The notes: generated by a model not told the origin, from the letters alone. A DNA stretch of 38,780 nucleotides from an uncultured Desulfovibrio sp. (GCA_902783285.1 CACZQM010000177.1:1-38780); one strand, 5' to 3'; counted from the stretch's first letter, positions 7,293-15,972 are shown. Made by a program: numbers and translations.

Positions 7293-8713
7293 TTCGCATG
7301 GGAGGAGCGCAGGTGCAGGCGCATGGGCGCATGCCGGATGCCGAACAGCTGGCGCAGTGACCGTTCCAGGTAGCGGCGGTAGGATTCCGCCACGCGATCG
7401 GCGTCGTTGACGAAGCAGACGAAGGTCGGCGGCTCGCTTTCCGCCTGGGTGAGGTAGAAGAACTTGGGCCGCACGCGCCGCACGACGGGCGCCTGGTGCC
7501 GGGAGAGCGTTTCTTCCATGGCGCGGTTGAGCAGCCCGGTGGAAACGCGCGTGCCGCATTCGGCGTAGATGCGTTCGGCCAGGGGGATGAGCCTGCCCAA
7601 CCCCTCCCCTGTGAGGGCCGAGACCGGCGTCACGGGGATATGGGAGCAGAAGGCGAGCTCATCGCGCAGGTCCCTGAGCACCGCGTCACGGCTTTTGGGG
7701 GGGATGAGGTCTATCTTGTTCAGCACGATGAGGAAGGGGGTCTTGCGCTCGTCCAGCAGCTCCACGAGCCGCTTGTCTTGCGCGGTGAGCCCTTCCGAGG
7801 CGTCCAGCAGCAGGAAGGTGACGTCCGCCTTGGTGGTGCTCTTGATGGAGGAGTTGACGGAATAGCGCTCCACGGCGTCTGTCACCCGGGAGCGGCGGCG
7901 CACGCCGGCGGTGTCCACCAGGGTGTACTTCCGCCCGTTCTTTTCCAGGGAGAGGTCGACGCTGTCGCGCGTGGTCCCTGCCTCGCCGCTGACGATCATG
8001 CGCTCCCTGCCCAGGAAGGCGTTGGCCAATGAAGATTTGCCTGCATTGGGGCGTCCCAGCAGGCAGAGCCGCAGGTTCTCGGCTGCGCGGCGCCGGCGGA
8101 TGCCCGGCGTATCGCCGTCTTCCTCGAGGTCCGCGGACGGCGCTCCGGCTTCCTCCGCGTCCTGCTCCTGTTCCGGCAGGAGCGCGCGCATCTCCTCCTC
8201 CAGCCCGCGCAGGTTGAATCCATGTTCCGCCGAGCAGGCGATCATGGGGAAGCCCAGGCCGTGGAATTCCGCGCTCAGCAGGTCTTCCTTCTCGGCGCCG
8301 TCGACCTTGTTCACCACCAGGAGCACGGGCTTGCCGCTGCGCCGCAGATAGGCGGCGAGGTGCTCGTCGAAGGGGAGCAGGCCGTCTTTGCCATCCACCA
8401 CCATGCACAGCAGGTCCGCTTCCTGCAGGGCTTCTTCGGCCTGGCGCAGGATCTCGGCCTCAAAGCCGCGGATGCCCCTGGGGCCCTCGGCCACGGCGCA
8501 GTGGCTGTCCAGGGTGATGCCGCCCGTGTCCACCAGGATGAAGGGGGCCTCGCCCCGCTGGCGCACCGTGCCTTCCATGCGGTCGCGCGTGACGCCGGGC
8601 ATGTCGTGCGTGATGGCCCGGTTGCTCCGGATGAGCCTGTTGAACAGGGTCGATTTTCCCACGTTGGGGCGGCCGAGCAGGACGACTTTGGGAAGGGAGG
8701 ATTCGGGCTGCAT
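7280..8713 (-). CDS. der: Ribosome-assembly GTPase Der (EngA)
   Basis: The 477-residue protein has two tandem GTPase domains. The first (about residues 8-170) has GRPNVGKST, a DMPGVTRDR switch, DTGG and NKVD. The second (about 205-370) has GRPNAGKSS, GTTRDSVD, DTAG and NKID. A KH-like C-terminal domain ends in a basic tail. Two consecutive G domains are unique to Der, which acts in 50S subunit maturation. ATG 8713 is preceded by GAGGAA; the frame extends farther upstream, but that part resembles nothing in the family. An acidic linker (about 175-200) separates the G domains and is rather long. Confidence 0.97.
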   Translation of the reverse strand: MQPESSLPKVVLLGRPNVGKSTLFNRLIRSNRAITHDMPGVTRDRMEGTVRQRGEAPFILVDTGGITLDSHCAVAEGPRGIRGFEAEILRQAEEALQEADLLCMVVDGKDGLLPFDEHLAAYLRRSGKPVLLVVNKVDGAEKEDLLSAEFHGLGFPMIACSAEHGFNLRGLEEEMRALLPEQEQDAEEAGAPSADLEEDGDTPGIRRRRAAENLRLCLLGRPNAGKSSLANAFLGRERMIVSGEAGTTRDSVDLSLEKNGRKYTLVDTAGVRRRSRVTDAVERYSVNSSIKSTTKADVTFLLLDASEGLTAQDKRLVELLDERKTPFLIVLNKIDLIPPKSRDAVLRDLRDELAFCSHIPVTPVSALTGEGLGRLIPLAERIYAECGTRVSTGLLNRAMEETLSRHQAPVVRRVRPKFFYLTQAESEPPTFVCFVNDADRVAESYRRYLERSLRQLFGIRHAPMRLHLRSSHAKKEK

Positions 8714-8741
8714 GGGATTCCTCGGATGGCATAAGGATGGC

Positions 8742-8768
8742 GGCCGCGCGGGCGCGCGGCCCGTTTTT
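8742..8768 (+). terminator. Terminator-like hairpin between der and the PaaK-like gene
   Basis: An 8-bp stem GGCCGCGC / GCGCGGCC with loop GGGC is followed by CGTTTTT on the plus strand. No plus-strand gene ends here: der runs the other way and the next plus-strand promoter lies downstream at 8852. It may block antisense transcription out of der, or be part of the der leader. Confidence 0.5.
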
Positions 8769-8851
8769 AATATCCTGCTTGCGGGACGAAAACAAGCGTG
8801 CCGCAAAAATAGCATCAACCATTTGGAATAAAAAGATAAAAAAAATAATTC

Positions 8852-8880
8852 TTGCAATGCTGCGGCAATGTGCGTATATA
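8852..8880 (+). promoter_or_regulatory. Sigma-70 promoter for the PaaK-like gene
   Basis: TTGCAA (8852-8857), 17 bases, TATATA (8875-8880), within a distinctly AT-rich stretch and 39 bases before the start codon. Strong match. Confidence 0.7.
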
Positions 8881-8918
8881 TTCAACCCCTCAGCAAATCT
8901 TTTATACCGGAGCTGCCC

Positions 8919-10184
8919 ATGACCCGCAAAGATCGCACGGAAGGCATCTACAGCCGCCGTGAAGTCCTCGACGAAAGCGAACGCCGCCAATACAACCTGA
9001 TCCAGCTCAAGGACCTGCTCTCCTACGCCTACCGCTATTCCGAAGACGTGAAGAAGCGCTTCGACCGCGCGCAGTTCAACGTGGAGAAGTTCAAGACGCT
9101 TTCTGACATCAAGCACATCCCCATCCTCAAGAAGAAGGAGCTTATCTTCCTGCAGACCATGGGGCCGCGCCTGGGCGGGCTGCTCACCAAGGATATCGGC
9201 GACTTGCGCCGCGTCTTCCTTTCGCCCGGACCGATCTTCGATCCCGAGGACAGGTCCGACGACTACTGGGGCTATACCGAGGCCTTTTATTCCGTGGGCT
9301 TCAGGCCGGGCGACGCCGTGCAGGTGACCTTCAACTACCACCTGGCCCCCGCCGGGCTGATGTTCGAAGAGCCCCTGCGCAACCTGGGCTGCGCGGCCAT
9401 CCCTTCCGGACCGACCGACGCCGGCACGCAGCTGGACATCATGCAGAAGCTGCGCGTTTCGGGCTACGTGGGCACGCCGAGCTTCCTCAAGCATATCGCC
9501 GACAGGGCCGAGGAAAAGGGCCTCAACCTGCGCAAGGACCTGTTCCTGGAAGTGGCCTTCGTCACCGGCGAGCGCCTTTCCGAGAAGATGCGCTCCCAGA
9601 TGGAGAAGAAGTACGACATCATCATGCGCCAGGGCTACGGCACGGCGGATGTCGGCTGCATCGGCTACGAGTGCTTCCAGAAGGAAGGGCTGCATATCTC
9701 CAACCGCTGCTACGTCGAGATATGCCATCCCGACACGGGCATTCCGCTCAAGGACGGCGAAGTGGGCGAAGTCGTGGTCACGGCCTTCAACAAGACCTAT
9801 CCCCTGATCCGCTTGGCCACGGGCGACCTTTCGTACATCGACCGCACGCCCTGCGCCTGCGGGCGCACGAGCCCCCGGCTGGGGAGCATCGTGGGCCGCG
9901 TGGACACCACGGCCCGCATCAAGGGCATGTTCGTCTATCCGCATCAGGTGGAGCAGGTCATGGCGCGCTTCGAGGAAGTCAAGCGCTGGCAGATCGAGGT
10001 CACCAACCCCGGCGGCGTGGACGAAATGATCCTGTACATCGAGGCCAGCCAGTTCAAGCGCAAGGAAGAGCTGCTGCATATGTTCCGCGAGCGCATCAAG
10101 CTGCGCCCCGACCTGCGCGTGCTCACCCCCGGCAGCCTGCCGCCCCAGATCAAGCCCATCGAAGACAAGCGCGTCTGGGATTAG
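8919..10184 (+). CDS. Phenylacetate-CoA-ligase-like (PaaK family) protein
   Basis: The 421-residue cytosolic protein has the PaaK-type adenylate-forming layout: YGTADVGC (near residues 245-252), TGDLSYID, then CACGRTSPRLGSIVGRVD, a small C-terminal domain, and a terminal IEDKRVWD where the catalytic lysine of the family sits. The phosphate-binding loop, normally SSGTTGKP, is replaced by LSPGPIFDPED (about residues 104-114). This could reduce or change ATP use. The family activates aryl acids such as phenylacetate to CoA thioesters, but no aromatic-degradation genes are nearby and the substrate is unknown. ATG 8919 is preceded by GGAG. It has its own promoter and a probable terminator, so it is likely monocistronic. 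Confidence 0.8.
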   Translation: MTRKDRTEGIYSRREVLDESERRQYNLIQLKDLLSYAYRYSEDVKKRFDRAQFNVEKFKTLSDIKHIPILKKKELIFLQTMGPRLGGLLTKDIGDLRRVFLSPGPIFDPEDRSDDYWGYTEAFYSVGFRPGDAVQVTFNYHLAPAGLMFEEPLRNLGCAAIPSGPTDAGTQLDIMQKLRVSGYVGTPSFLKHIADRAEEKGLNLRKDLFLEVAFVTGERLSEKMRSQMEKKYDIIMRQGYGTADVGCIGYECFQKEGLHISNRCYVEICHPDTGIPLKDGEVGEVVVTAFNKTYPLIRLATGDLSYIDRTPCACGRTSPRLGSIVGRVDTTARIKGMFVYPHQVEQVMARFEEVKRWQIEVTNPGGVDEMILYIEASQFKRKEELLHMFRERIKLRPDLRVLTPGSLPPQIKPIEDKRVWD

Positions 10185-10210
10185 CTGTTTTCCGGGATGC
10201 AGAACGAGGA

Positions 10211-10243
10211 GCGGGCGCTGCGCGGGCGGCGCCCGCCTGTTTT
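10211..10243 (+). terminator. Likely terminator after the PaaK-like gene
   Basis: Stem GCGGGCGC (10211-10218) / GCGCCCGC (10229-10236) is followed by CTGTTTTCT. The T-run is short and interrupted. Confidence 0.5.
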
Positions 10244-10379
10244 CTGCGTCCGGGCAGGGGCAGGGCATGCGCCCGCTTTCTTTTGCCCCTTCCTTTTCCC
10301 CGGTTTTTCCTATAGGGTCTTTGCGTCGCCGGGATGCCGCCCGGCTTGCAAACGCATTTTCTACCCCATGAGGTTGCGC

Positions 10380-10886
10380 ATGGAGTTCACACCCACTGAG
10401 CGCGCGATCCTGCGCATCGTCCAGAAGGACATCCCGGATTCCCTCACGCCTTTCGCCGATATCGCCGCCCAGGCCGGCTGCACCGAGGAAGACGTGCTGG
10501 AGCTGCTCAACCGCCTCAGGGATTCCGGCGCCATCAGGCGCTTTGGCGCCAGCATCAAGCACCAGCGCACGGGCTGGACTTCCAACGCCATGGTGGCCTG
10601 GAAGGCCAGCGAAGCCCAGGCCGACGCCGCGGGCGCCTTTGCCGCGGCGCATCCCAGGATCTCCCACTGCTATTACCGGCCAAGCCCCTACCCGGACTGG
10701 CCCTATACCTTTTACACCATGGTCCACGGCAGGAGCGCGGAAGACTGCCTCGCCGTCGTCGAAGAGATACGCCGTTCCACCCCGCTGGAGAGCTATGAGA
10801 TCCTGAACAGCATCAGGGAACTGAAAAAAATCTCCATGACCTATTTCAATGAGCCCGCCGGCGGCTCAGGAGGGAACAATGGATAG
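10380..10886 (+). CDS. ahbB: Siroheme decarboxylase subunit (AhbA/AhbB family, probably AhbB)
   Basis: The 168-residue protein has an Lrp/AsnC-like winged-helix N-terminus (about 1-65, ending in the family motif [10 protein letters not shown]) and the AhbA/AhbB ferredoxin-like C-terminal domain (about 75-150). Proteins of this type are often annotated as AsnC regulators or NirD-like. In sulfate reducers they are the two subunits that remove two acetate carboxyls from siroheme to give didecarboxysiroheme on the alternative heme route. ATG 10380 was chosen because GAGG lies 6 bases upstream; an ATG at 10368 is less well placed. The end overlaps hemL by 8 bases, which supports a role in tetrapyrrole synthesis. 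AhbB versus AhbA cannot be settled by eye. Confidence 0.72.
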   Translation: MEFTPTERAILRIVQKDIPDSLTPFADIAAQAGCTEEDVLELLNRLRDSGAIRRFGASIKHQRTGWTSNAMVAWKASEAQADAAGAFAAAHPRISHCYYRPSPYPDWPYTFYTMVHGRSAEDCLAVVEEIRRSTPLESYEILNSIRELKKISMTYFNEPAGGSGGNNG

Positions 10887-12153
10887 CAAGCGTTCCGCCG
10901 CATTGTTTGCCCAGGCCAGGGAACTCATCCCCGGAGGCGTCAACAGCCCCGTGCGCGCATGCCGCAACGTGCACGCCGATCCGCTTTTCATCGCTTCCGC
11001 CAGGGGAGCGCACCTGAAAACGGTCGATGGCGAGGATTTCATCGATTTCCTCGGCTCGTGGGGCCCCATGCTGCTGGGGCATGCCCATGCGCGTGTGGTC
11101 GCGGCCATACAGCGCGCTGCGGCGCTCGGCACCAGCTACGGCGCGCCCTGCGAGGACGAAGTCGAGCTGGCGCGCGTGGTCTGCGAAGCCCTGCCTTCGG
11201 TGGAGATGGTGCGCATGGTCAATTCCGGTACGGAGGCGACCATGAGCGCCCTGCGCCTGGCGCGCGCCTTCACCGGGCGGAACAAGATGGTCAAGTTCAT
11301 CGGCGGCTACCACGGGCATGGCGACGCCTTCCTGGCCAGCGCGGGCTCCGGCGTGGCCACCTTCTCCATCCCCGGCACACCGGGCGTCCCGGCCGAGACC
11401 GTGAAGGACACGCTGCTCGCCCCCTATAACGACATCGACGCCGTGCGCGCCCTTTTCGAGAAGGATCCCGGGGGCATAGCCGCCGTGTTCGTGGAGCCCG
11501 TGGCGGGCAACATGGGCCTGGTGCTGCCCCAGCCGGGCTTCCTGGCAGGACTGCGCGACCTTTGCACGCGCTACGGGGCGCTGCTCGTGTTCGACGAGGT
11601 CATCACCGGCTTCCGTGTGGACTACCGCGGCGCGCAGGGACGCTTCGGCATCATGCCGGACCTGACGACCTTCGGAAAGATCATTGGCGGGGGGCTGCCC
11701 GTGGGCGCCTACGGAGGCAGGGCGGATATCATGGCCCATGTCGCCCCGCAGGGCGAAGTGTACCAGGCAGGCACGCTTTCGGGCAATCCGCTGGCCATGG
11801 CTGCCGGGATCGCCACGCTGGAAGTGCTCAGGCACTCCGACTACGCGGGACTGGAAAGCCGTGTGCACGCCTTTGTCATGGAACTTGAAGAGATACTGCG
11901 CAGCAAGGGCGTCCCGGTGCAGATCCCGCACATAGCCTCCATGTTCAGCGTGTACTTCACCGAGGCGCCCATCGTGGACTTTGCCCACGTGCAGACCACG
12001 GACCAGCGCCTTTTCGAGGCCTTTTACAAGCAGATGCGCGCGCAGGGGATCTTCATGGCGCCTTCAGCCTTCGAGGCGAACATGCTCTCGTTCGCCCACA
12101 CGGACGAGGACTTCTCCAAGGCGCTGGACGCTGCCCGCAGCGTGAGGTTTTAG
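10879..12153 (+). CDS. hemL: Glutamate-1-semialdehyde 2,1-aminomutase
   Basis: This 424-residue class III aminotransferase contains [44 protein letters not shown] and the PLP lysine in [13 protein letters not shown] (Lys267). It converts glutamate-1-semialdehyde to 5-aminolevulinate, the committed precursor of siroheme, heme and cobalamin, in the cytosol. A strong AGGAGG at 10868-10873 precedes the ATG, inside the end of the siroheme decarboxylase gene, so translation is coupled. Length and motifs are typical. Confidence 0.97.
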   Translation: MDSKRSAALFAQARELIPGGVNSPVRACRNVHADPLFIASARGAHLKTVDGEDFIDFLGSWGPMLLGHAHARVVAAIQRAAALGTSYGAPCEDEVELARVVCEALPSVEMVRMVNSGTEATMSALRLARAFTGRNKMVKFIGGYHGHGDAFLASAGSGVATFSIPGTPGVPAETVKDTLLAPYNDIDAVRALFEKDPGGIAAVFVEPVAGNMGLVLPQPGFLAGLRDLCTRYGALLVFDEVITGFRVDYRGAQGRFGIMPDLTTFGKIIGGGLPVGAYGGRADIMAHVAPQGEVYQAGTLSGNPLAMAAGIATLEVLRHSDYAGLESRVHAFVMELEEILRSKGVPVQIPHIASMFSVYFTEAPIVDFAHVQTTDQRLFEAFYKQMRAQGIFMAPSAFEANMLSFAHTDEDFSKALDAARSVRF

Positions 12154-12159
12154 CAGGCC

Positions 12160-12501
12160 ATGGGACCGCGTTTCTTCAAGCTCGAGATCTTTGTCCCGGA
12201 GACGCACTTCCCCCTGTTGCGGGAAACGCTGAGGGAACAGGACGCAGGCCACATAGGCAGGTACGACAGCTGCCTGGCGTACAGCAGGGTAAGGGGCTCC
12301 TGGCGTCCTTTGGAAGGCGCGGATCCGTTCATCGGGCGTGCGGGCGAGCTCTGTGAGATGGATGAGGTCAAGATCGAGGTCACGGTCAGCGCCGGGAGGC
12401 TGGAACAGACGGTCAGGGCGGTGAAGGGCGCGCACCCCTATGAAGAACCGGTGATCAACATCATCCCGCTGTGGGGAACGGGGCTGCAGGGGGCGCAATG
12501 A
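12160..12501 (+). CDS. YqfO-like (NIF3 C-terminal-type) small protein
   Basis: The 113-residue protein starts 6 bases after hemL. It begins with KLEIFVPETHFPLLRETLREQDAGHIGRYDSC and contains AHPYEEPVINIIPL, the hallmark of the stand-alone PII/CutA-like domain found inserted or fused in YqfO/NIF3 proteins. Such domains form trimers with a ferredoxin-like fold. Their function is not established; annotation as a divalent-ion tolerance or NIF3 protein is by similarity only. The close spacing suggests cotranscription with ahbB-hemL, but a tetrapyrrole role is not supported by motif. Confidence 0.8.
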   Translation: MGPRFFKLEIFVPETHFPLLRETLREQDAGHIGRYDSCLAYSRVRGSWRPLEGADPFIGRAGELCEMDEVKIEVTVSAGRLEQTVRAVKGAHPYEEPVINIIPLWGTGLQGAQ

Positions 12502-12574
12502 GCGCCGGGCATCCCCTCATCGCGGCGGACCGGCAGGAGCAGCGGCTCGTTGCGGCACAGGTGTTTTCCATCCC

Positions 12575-12603
12575 TTGACAAGGCCCGCGATCCGGCTTAT
12601 TTT
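12575..12603 (+). promoter_or_regulatory. Sigma-70 promoter of ssrA
   Basis: Consensus TTGACA (12575-12580), 17 bases, TATTTT (12598-12603). A start near 12610 gives a 5' leader of about 36 bases ahead of the mature tmRNA. Confidence 0.75.
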
Positions 12604-12645
12604 GACCGCCTGTGGTTTTGCCATCCTTACCATGCCATCATTCAT

Positions 12646-13023
12646 GGGGGCGCATTGGTTTCGACGGGGATGCTGGAAGCCATGGCAGCAGGTCGAGGCG
12701 CCGCTGGCCTCGTAAAAAGCGGCAACAAAGTAATTGCCAACAACGATTACGAATACGCCTACGCTGCATAAGCGGGGCAAATTGGCGGCATAAGCGCCGC
12801 CACGCCGGAGCGGATGACGTCCGATAGTCCGCCGAGGCGCCGATCTTTCGGGCTGGCTCGCGTTTGCTCCTGCCGGAGCGCGGGCGAGGATGCACGGTGG
12901 GATAACCGAAGGATGCCCGTCTGCGGGCCCATCCCCAGGCGAAAAGCCAAACGCAGACTAAGCCTGTAGACGCTTTGCGCGGACCTTTCTCGGACGGGAG
13001 TTCAACTCTCCCCGCCTCCACCA
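12646..13023 (+). ncRNA. ssrA: Transfer-messenger RNA (tmRNA)
   Basis: The 5' end GGGGGCG (12646-12652) pairs with CGCCTCC (13013-13019) as a 7-bp acceptor stem with one G-U pair, and ACCA is encoded at 13020-13023. The conserved TGGTTTCGACGGGG lies near the 5' end. The T arm GGGAG-TTCAACT-CTCCC lies near the 3' end. The resume codon GCC at 12736 opens the tag ANNDYEYAYAA, ended by TAA at 12769-12771 (tag codons 12736-12768). The RNA is one-piece, 378 bases. It rescues stalled ribosomes with SmpB and marks products for proteolysis. Confidence 0.97.
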
Positions 13024-13040
13024 CAGGATATTTTCAGACA

Positions 13041-13081
13041 GCCTCACAAAGTCCATAAGACTTCGTGAGGCTTTGATTTTT
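13041..13081 (+). terminator. Rho-independent terminator after ssrA
   Basis: A 13-base stem GCCTCACAAAGTC / GACTTCGTGAGGC with one A-C mismatch and a 5-base loop is followed by TTTGATTTTT. Confidence 0.88.
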
Positions 13082-13154
13082 CAGATTATTTGCGTCTCGT
13101 ATGATTTCATGTATGTATGACAAGCTCATCCATGCTCATCGGGGAGAAGGACTC

Positions 13155-14831
13155 ATGGACACTTTTTTATCCTTTAACTCTGGATCCAATAAGTATCCCT
13201 CACGCCGCAGCGTGGTGTACGGAACGAATGGAATGGTCTGCACATCCCAGGCGCTGGCGGCCCAGGCCGGGCTTGACATACTGAAAAGGGGAGGCAATGC
13301 GATAGACGCTGCCCTAGCCACGGCGATCAGCCTGACTGTGCTGGAACCTCCCAGCAATGGCGTTGGCAGCGATCTGTTCGCGCTGGTCTGGCATAAGGGA
13401 AAGCTGTACGGGTTGAACGGCAGCGGTCCTGCTCCCATGGCGCTTACCAGGGAAAAAGTGCTGGCGAAACTCCATCAGGACGGCAAGGCGAAGGGGACGT
13501 GTTCGGACAGCGGGGAGATCATGGACCTATCCGTTTCCTCCATGCCGGACAACGGTTGGGAGACTGTGACCGTTCCCGGTGCGCCTGCTTCATGGAAAGC
13601 GCTTCATGAACGCTTTGGCGTTGCAGATCTTGCTTCATTGTTTGAAGCGGCGATCCGGTATGCGGAAGATGGCTATCCCCTGCAGCCGGTCTGCAGCAAA
13701 TTATGGAAGGAGAATGCCTCAAAAGTCTCAGGGCTGGAAAAGGAAATGATGTATCAGCCCTTTTGGGAGACATTTTTCAAGGACAAAAGGCTGGAACCGG
13801 GAAGCGTCGTAACGATGCCTGAGCTGGGCAGCACACTGCGCAGGCTGGCAGAGAGCAACTGCGACAGCTTTTATAAGGGAGACATTGCCAGGGAAATGAG
13901 CCGGTTTTCCCGTGAAACGGGAGGCTATCTCACCGAAGCAGATCTGCATGATTATCGACCTGAATGGGTCGAGCCCATCAGGCTGGATTACCGGGGATAC
14001 GATGTATGCGAGATCCCGCCCAACGGCCACGGCCTGGTCGTCCTTATGACGCTGAACATATTGCGGCATGTGGCTTTGACGGAAAAGGAAGATCCGGAAA
14101 CGGTGCATAAGCAGCTGGAAGCCATGAAGACGGGATTCACGGACGGAAAGATGTATATTGCGGATCCTCGTTACATGAAAGCAGATGTCGCGTACTTTCT
14201 CGGTGAGGGATATGGCAAGAAACGGGCTGCGGAGATCGGTGCCGGTGCCCGTCTTCCCAGGCCGGTGGACTTGGACTGTGGAGGTACAGTGTACCTTTGC
14301 ACGGCAGACCGTGAGGGGAACATGGTGTCCCTGATCCAGAGCCATTTCAACAACTTCGGTTCCAAGCTGTCCGTTCCGGGGACAGGCATCCTGCTGAACA
14401 ACAGAGGAAAGAATTTCAGCCTTGACCCGGGACATGACAACTGCCTGGCTCCAGGGAAAAAACCGTATCATACCATCATACCGGGATTCTTGCTGAAAAA
14501 CGGGGAGGCCGTAGGGCCTTTTGGCGTTATGGGCGCCTTTATGCAGCCTCAGGGGCATGTCCAGGTCGTCAATAACCTGATCGATTTTTCCCTGAATCCC
14601 CAGGAAGCACTGGATGCGCCGCGCTGGCAGTGGATAGGCGGTAAAACCGTTGAAGTGGAAGCTGGTTTTGAAAAAAAGACAGTGGAAGACCTGAAGAAGC
14701 GGGGCCATGTCATAAGCGTTGCGGAAGACTTCACCTCTTTTGGCAGGGGACAGATGATCCTCCGGCAGCCTGGCGGCGTTTACGCGGCTGCTACGGAACC
14801 GCGTGCCGACGGCGTCGTCGCCGCCTGGTGA
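13155..14831 (+). CDS. Gamma-glutamyltransferase family protein without signal peptide
   Basis: The 558-residue Ntn-hydrolase contains GGNAIDAALATAISLTVLEP, PPNGHG, and the autocleavage site GGTVYL with catalytic Thr378, then GNMVSLIQS and a late FGVMGAFMQPQGHVQ. Autoprocessing would give a large subunit of about 377 and a small subunit of about 181 residues. ATG 13155 is preceded by GGGGAGAAGG; no signal peptide is present, so the enzyme is probably cytosolic, unlike classical periplasmic GGT. The family transfers or hydrolyses gamma-glutamyl groups, for example of glutathione. Codon use is visibly less GC-rich than in hemL or serS, and the gene lies directly downstream of ssrA, a common integration site, so transfer from elsewhere is plausible. 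Confidence 0.88.
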   Translation: MDTFLSFNSGSNKYPSRRSVVYGTNGMVCTSQALAAQAGLDILKRGGNAIDAALATAISLTVLEPPSNGVGSDLFALVWHKGKLYGLNGSGPAPMALTREKVLAKLHQDGKAKGTCSDSGEIMDLSVSSMPDNGWETVTVPGAPASWKALHERFGVADLASLFEAAIRYAEDGYPLQPVCSKLWKENASKVSGLEKEMMYQPFWETFFKDKRLEPGSVVTMPELGSTLRRLAESNCDSFYKGDIAREMSRFSRETGGYLTEADLHDYRPEWVEPIRLDYRGYDVCEIPPNGHGLVVLMTLNILRHVALTEKEDPETVHKQLEAMKTGFTDGKMYIADPRYMKADVAYFLGEGYGKKRAAEIGAGARLPRPVDLDCGGTVYLCTADREGNMVSLIQSHFNNFGSKLSVPGTGILLNNRGKNFSLDPGHDNCLAPGKKPYHTIIPGFLLKNGEAVGPFGVMGAFMQPQGHVQVVNNLIDFSLNPQEALDAPRWQWIGGKTVEVEAGFEKKTVEDLKKRGHVISVAEDFTSFGRGQMILRQPGGVYAAATEPRADGVVAAW

Positions 14832-15141
14832 AGATCCTGCATCGTGGCGGCAGGCATCCTTCCTGTTTCTTTTTTTGCCTGGGGGAGCATATCGTTCCCC
14901 AGCGTGGATAAAAGCCCTTGCATCATGAACTGCCTGGATGAGCCCTGCCTGCGGCAGTCCGCGCTGCCGGACGCCCTATCCAGGGTATCTTGCCAGGCCG
15001 CGGGCGGGGGGACACGGATGCAGGGTGTCCTGCGGGATCCCAGGGGCAGAGGTCTTTTTCAGGCTGACTTTCCCCCCTGCTTCCTTTATGATGCTGCCGT
15101 GCACAGCAAATCTTCACAGTCAGGCCGCCAGGAGGTGACGA
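14832..15141 (+). other. Intergenic stretch of 310 bases
   Basis: The first part holds a weak hairpin (CAGG / CCTG, 14851-14865) with a long T tract TTTCTTTTTTT (14866-14876), a possible terminator for the transferase gene. A second hairpin CTGGGG / CCCCAG lies at about 14880-14905. The right end carries the promoter listed for the FAH gene. Short frames in both directions lack family resemblance or a good start, and no gene is called. Confidence 0.5.
15064..15092 (+). promoter_or_regulatory. Likely promoter of the FAH-family gene
   Basis: CTGACT (15064-15069), 17 bases, TATGAT (15087-15092), about 50 bases before the start codon. Confidence 0.45.
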
Positions 15142-15972
15142 ATGAAACTTGCCACATTCATCCATGAAGGGAAGGAGCGAGTCGGGATAGTCGATGGCGA
15201 CGGCGTGATCCCGGTCCCGGGATGCGCATCCATGGAGGATCTGATCCGTACGGGCCTTCCGGCAGAGCTGCCGCATGTGCGGATCCCCCTGGAAGACGTC
15301 AGGCTCCTGGCTCCGATCCCGAGGCCTTCCCAGGATGTCATATGCCTGGGCATGAACTTCGCGGACCATACCCATGAGGCGGCGAAGTTCCATCCGACGC
15401 TGGTGCGGGAAAGCCATGCCGTGTATTTTTCAAAGCATGTGAACGAAGCGGTCCCTGACGGCGGGGTGGTGGACAGCCACCCCGATGTGACGAGCCAGGT
15501 GGATTACGAGGCCGAGGTGGCGGTCATCATCGGCAGGGACGCCCTCAGGGTCAAAAAGGAAAACGCCCGGGGATACGTTTTCGGATATACGATCCTCAAT
15601 GACATCTCCGCCAGGGAGGTCCAGACCCGGCACAAGCAGTTCTTCCTGGGGAAGAGCCTGGATGGCTTTGCTCCCCTTGGGCCATGGATCGTCACGGCAG
15701 ACGAATTCCCCTTCCCGCCGGCCATCGGCATCCGCTGCCGTGTGAATGGGGAGCTCCGGCAGGACGGCAACACGTCCAGCTGGATCTATGGGATAGAGGA
15801 CGTCATCGAAGAGCTTTCCGCAGGGATGCTGCTGAAGGCGGGGACGATCATTTCCATGGGGACGCCCGCCGGGGTCGGCATGGGATTCCAACCGCCGAAA
15901 TTCCTGAAGAAAGGCGATGTCGTTATCTGCGAAGCGGATGGCATCGGCACATTGACGAACAGGATCGGCTAA
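15142..15972 (+). CDS. Fumarylacetoacetate hydrolase (FAH) family protein
   Basis: The 276-residue protein has an N-terminal beta domain and then the FAH catalytic core: LGMNFADHTHEA, DYEAEVAVIIG (metal-binding glutamates), GYTILNDISARE, LGPWIV, and MGTPAGVGMG near the end. Members are cytosolic metal-dependent acylpyruvases, 2-hydroxyhepta-2,4-diene-1,7-dioate isomerases or oxaloacetate decarboxylases; the exact substrate cannot be read from sequence. A strong AGGAGG precedes ATG 15142. It follows the gamma-glutamyltransferase gene but has its own likely promoter. Confidence 0.88.
   Translation: MKLATFIHEGKERVGIVDGDGVIPVPGCASMEDLIRTGLPAELPHVRIPLEDVRLLAPIPRPSQDVICLGMNFADHTHEAAKFHPTLVRESHAVYFSKHVNEAVPDGGVVDSHPDVTSQVDYEAEVAVIIGRDALRVKKENARGYVFGYTILNDISAREVQTRHKQFFLGKSLDGFAPLGPWIVTADEFPFPPAIGIRCRVNGELRQDGNTSSWIYGIEDVIEELSAGMLLKAGTIISMGTPAGVGMGFQPPKFLKKGDVVICEADGIGTLTNRIG

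Noticed and set aside
8460-10727. A 755-codon minus-strand frame opposite the PaaK-like and heme genes
   Set aside because: It is antisense to genes with clear motifs and good ribosome binding sites; its composition is that of a shadow frame.
12550-12771. A short plus-strand frame ending in ANNDYEYAYAA
   Set aside because: Its end is the tmRNA tag. The rest is promoter and tRNA-like sequence, so it is not a separate gene.
14844-15167. A 107-codon plus-strand frame in the spacer before the FAH gene
   Set aside because: It has a poor start, no recognisable domain, and runs over the likely terminator and promoter. It is more likely non-coding.
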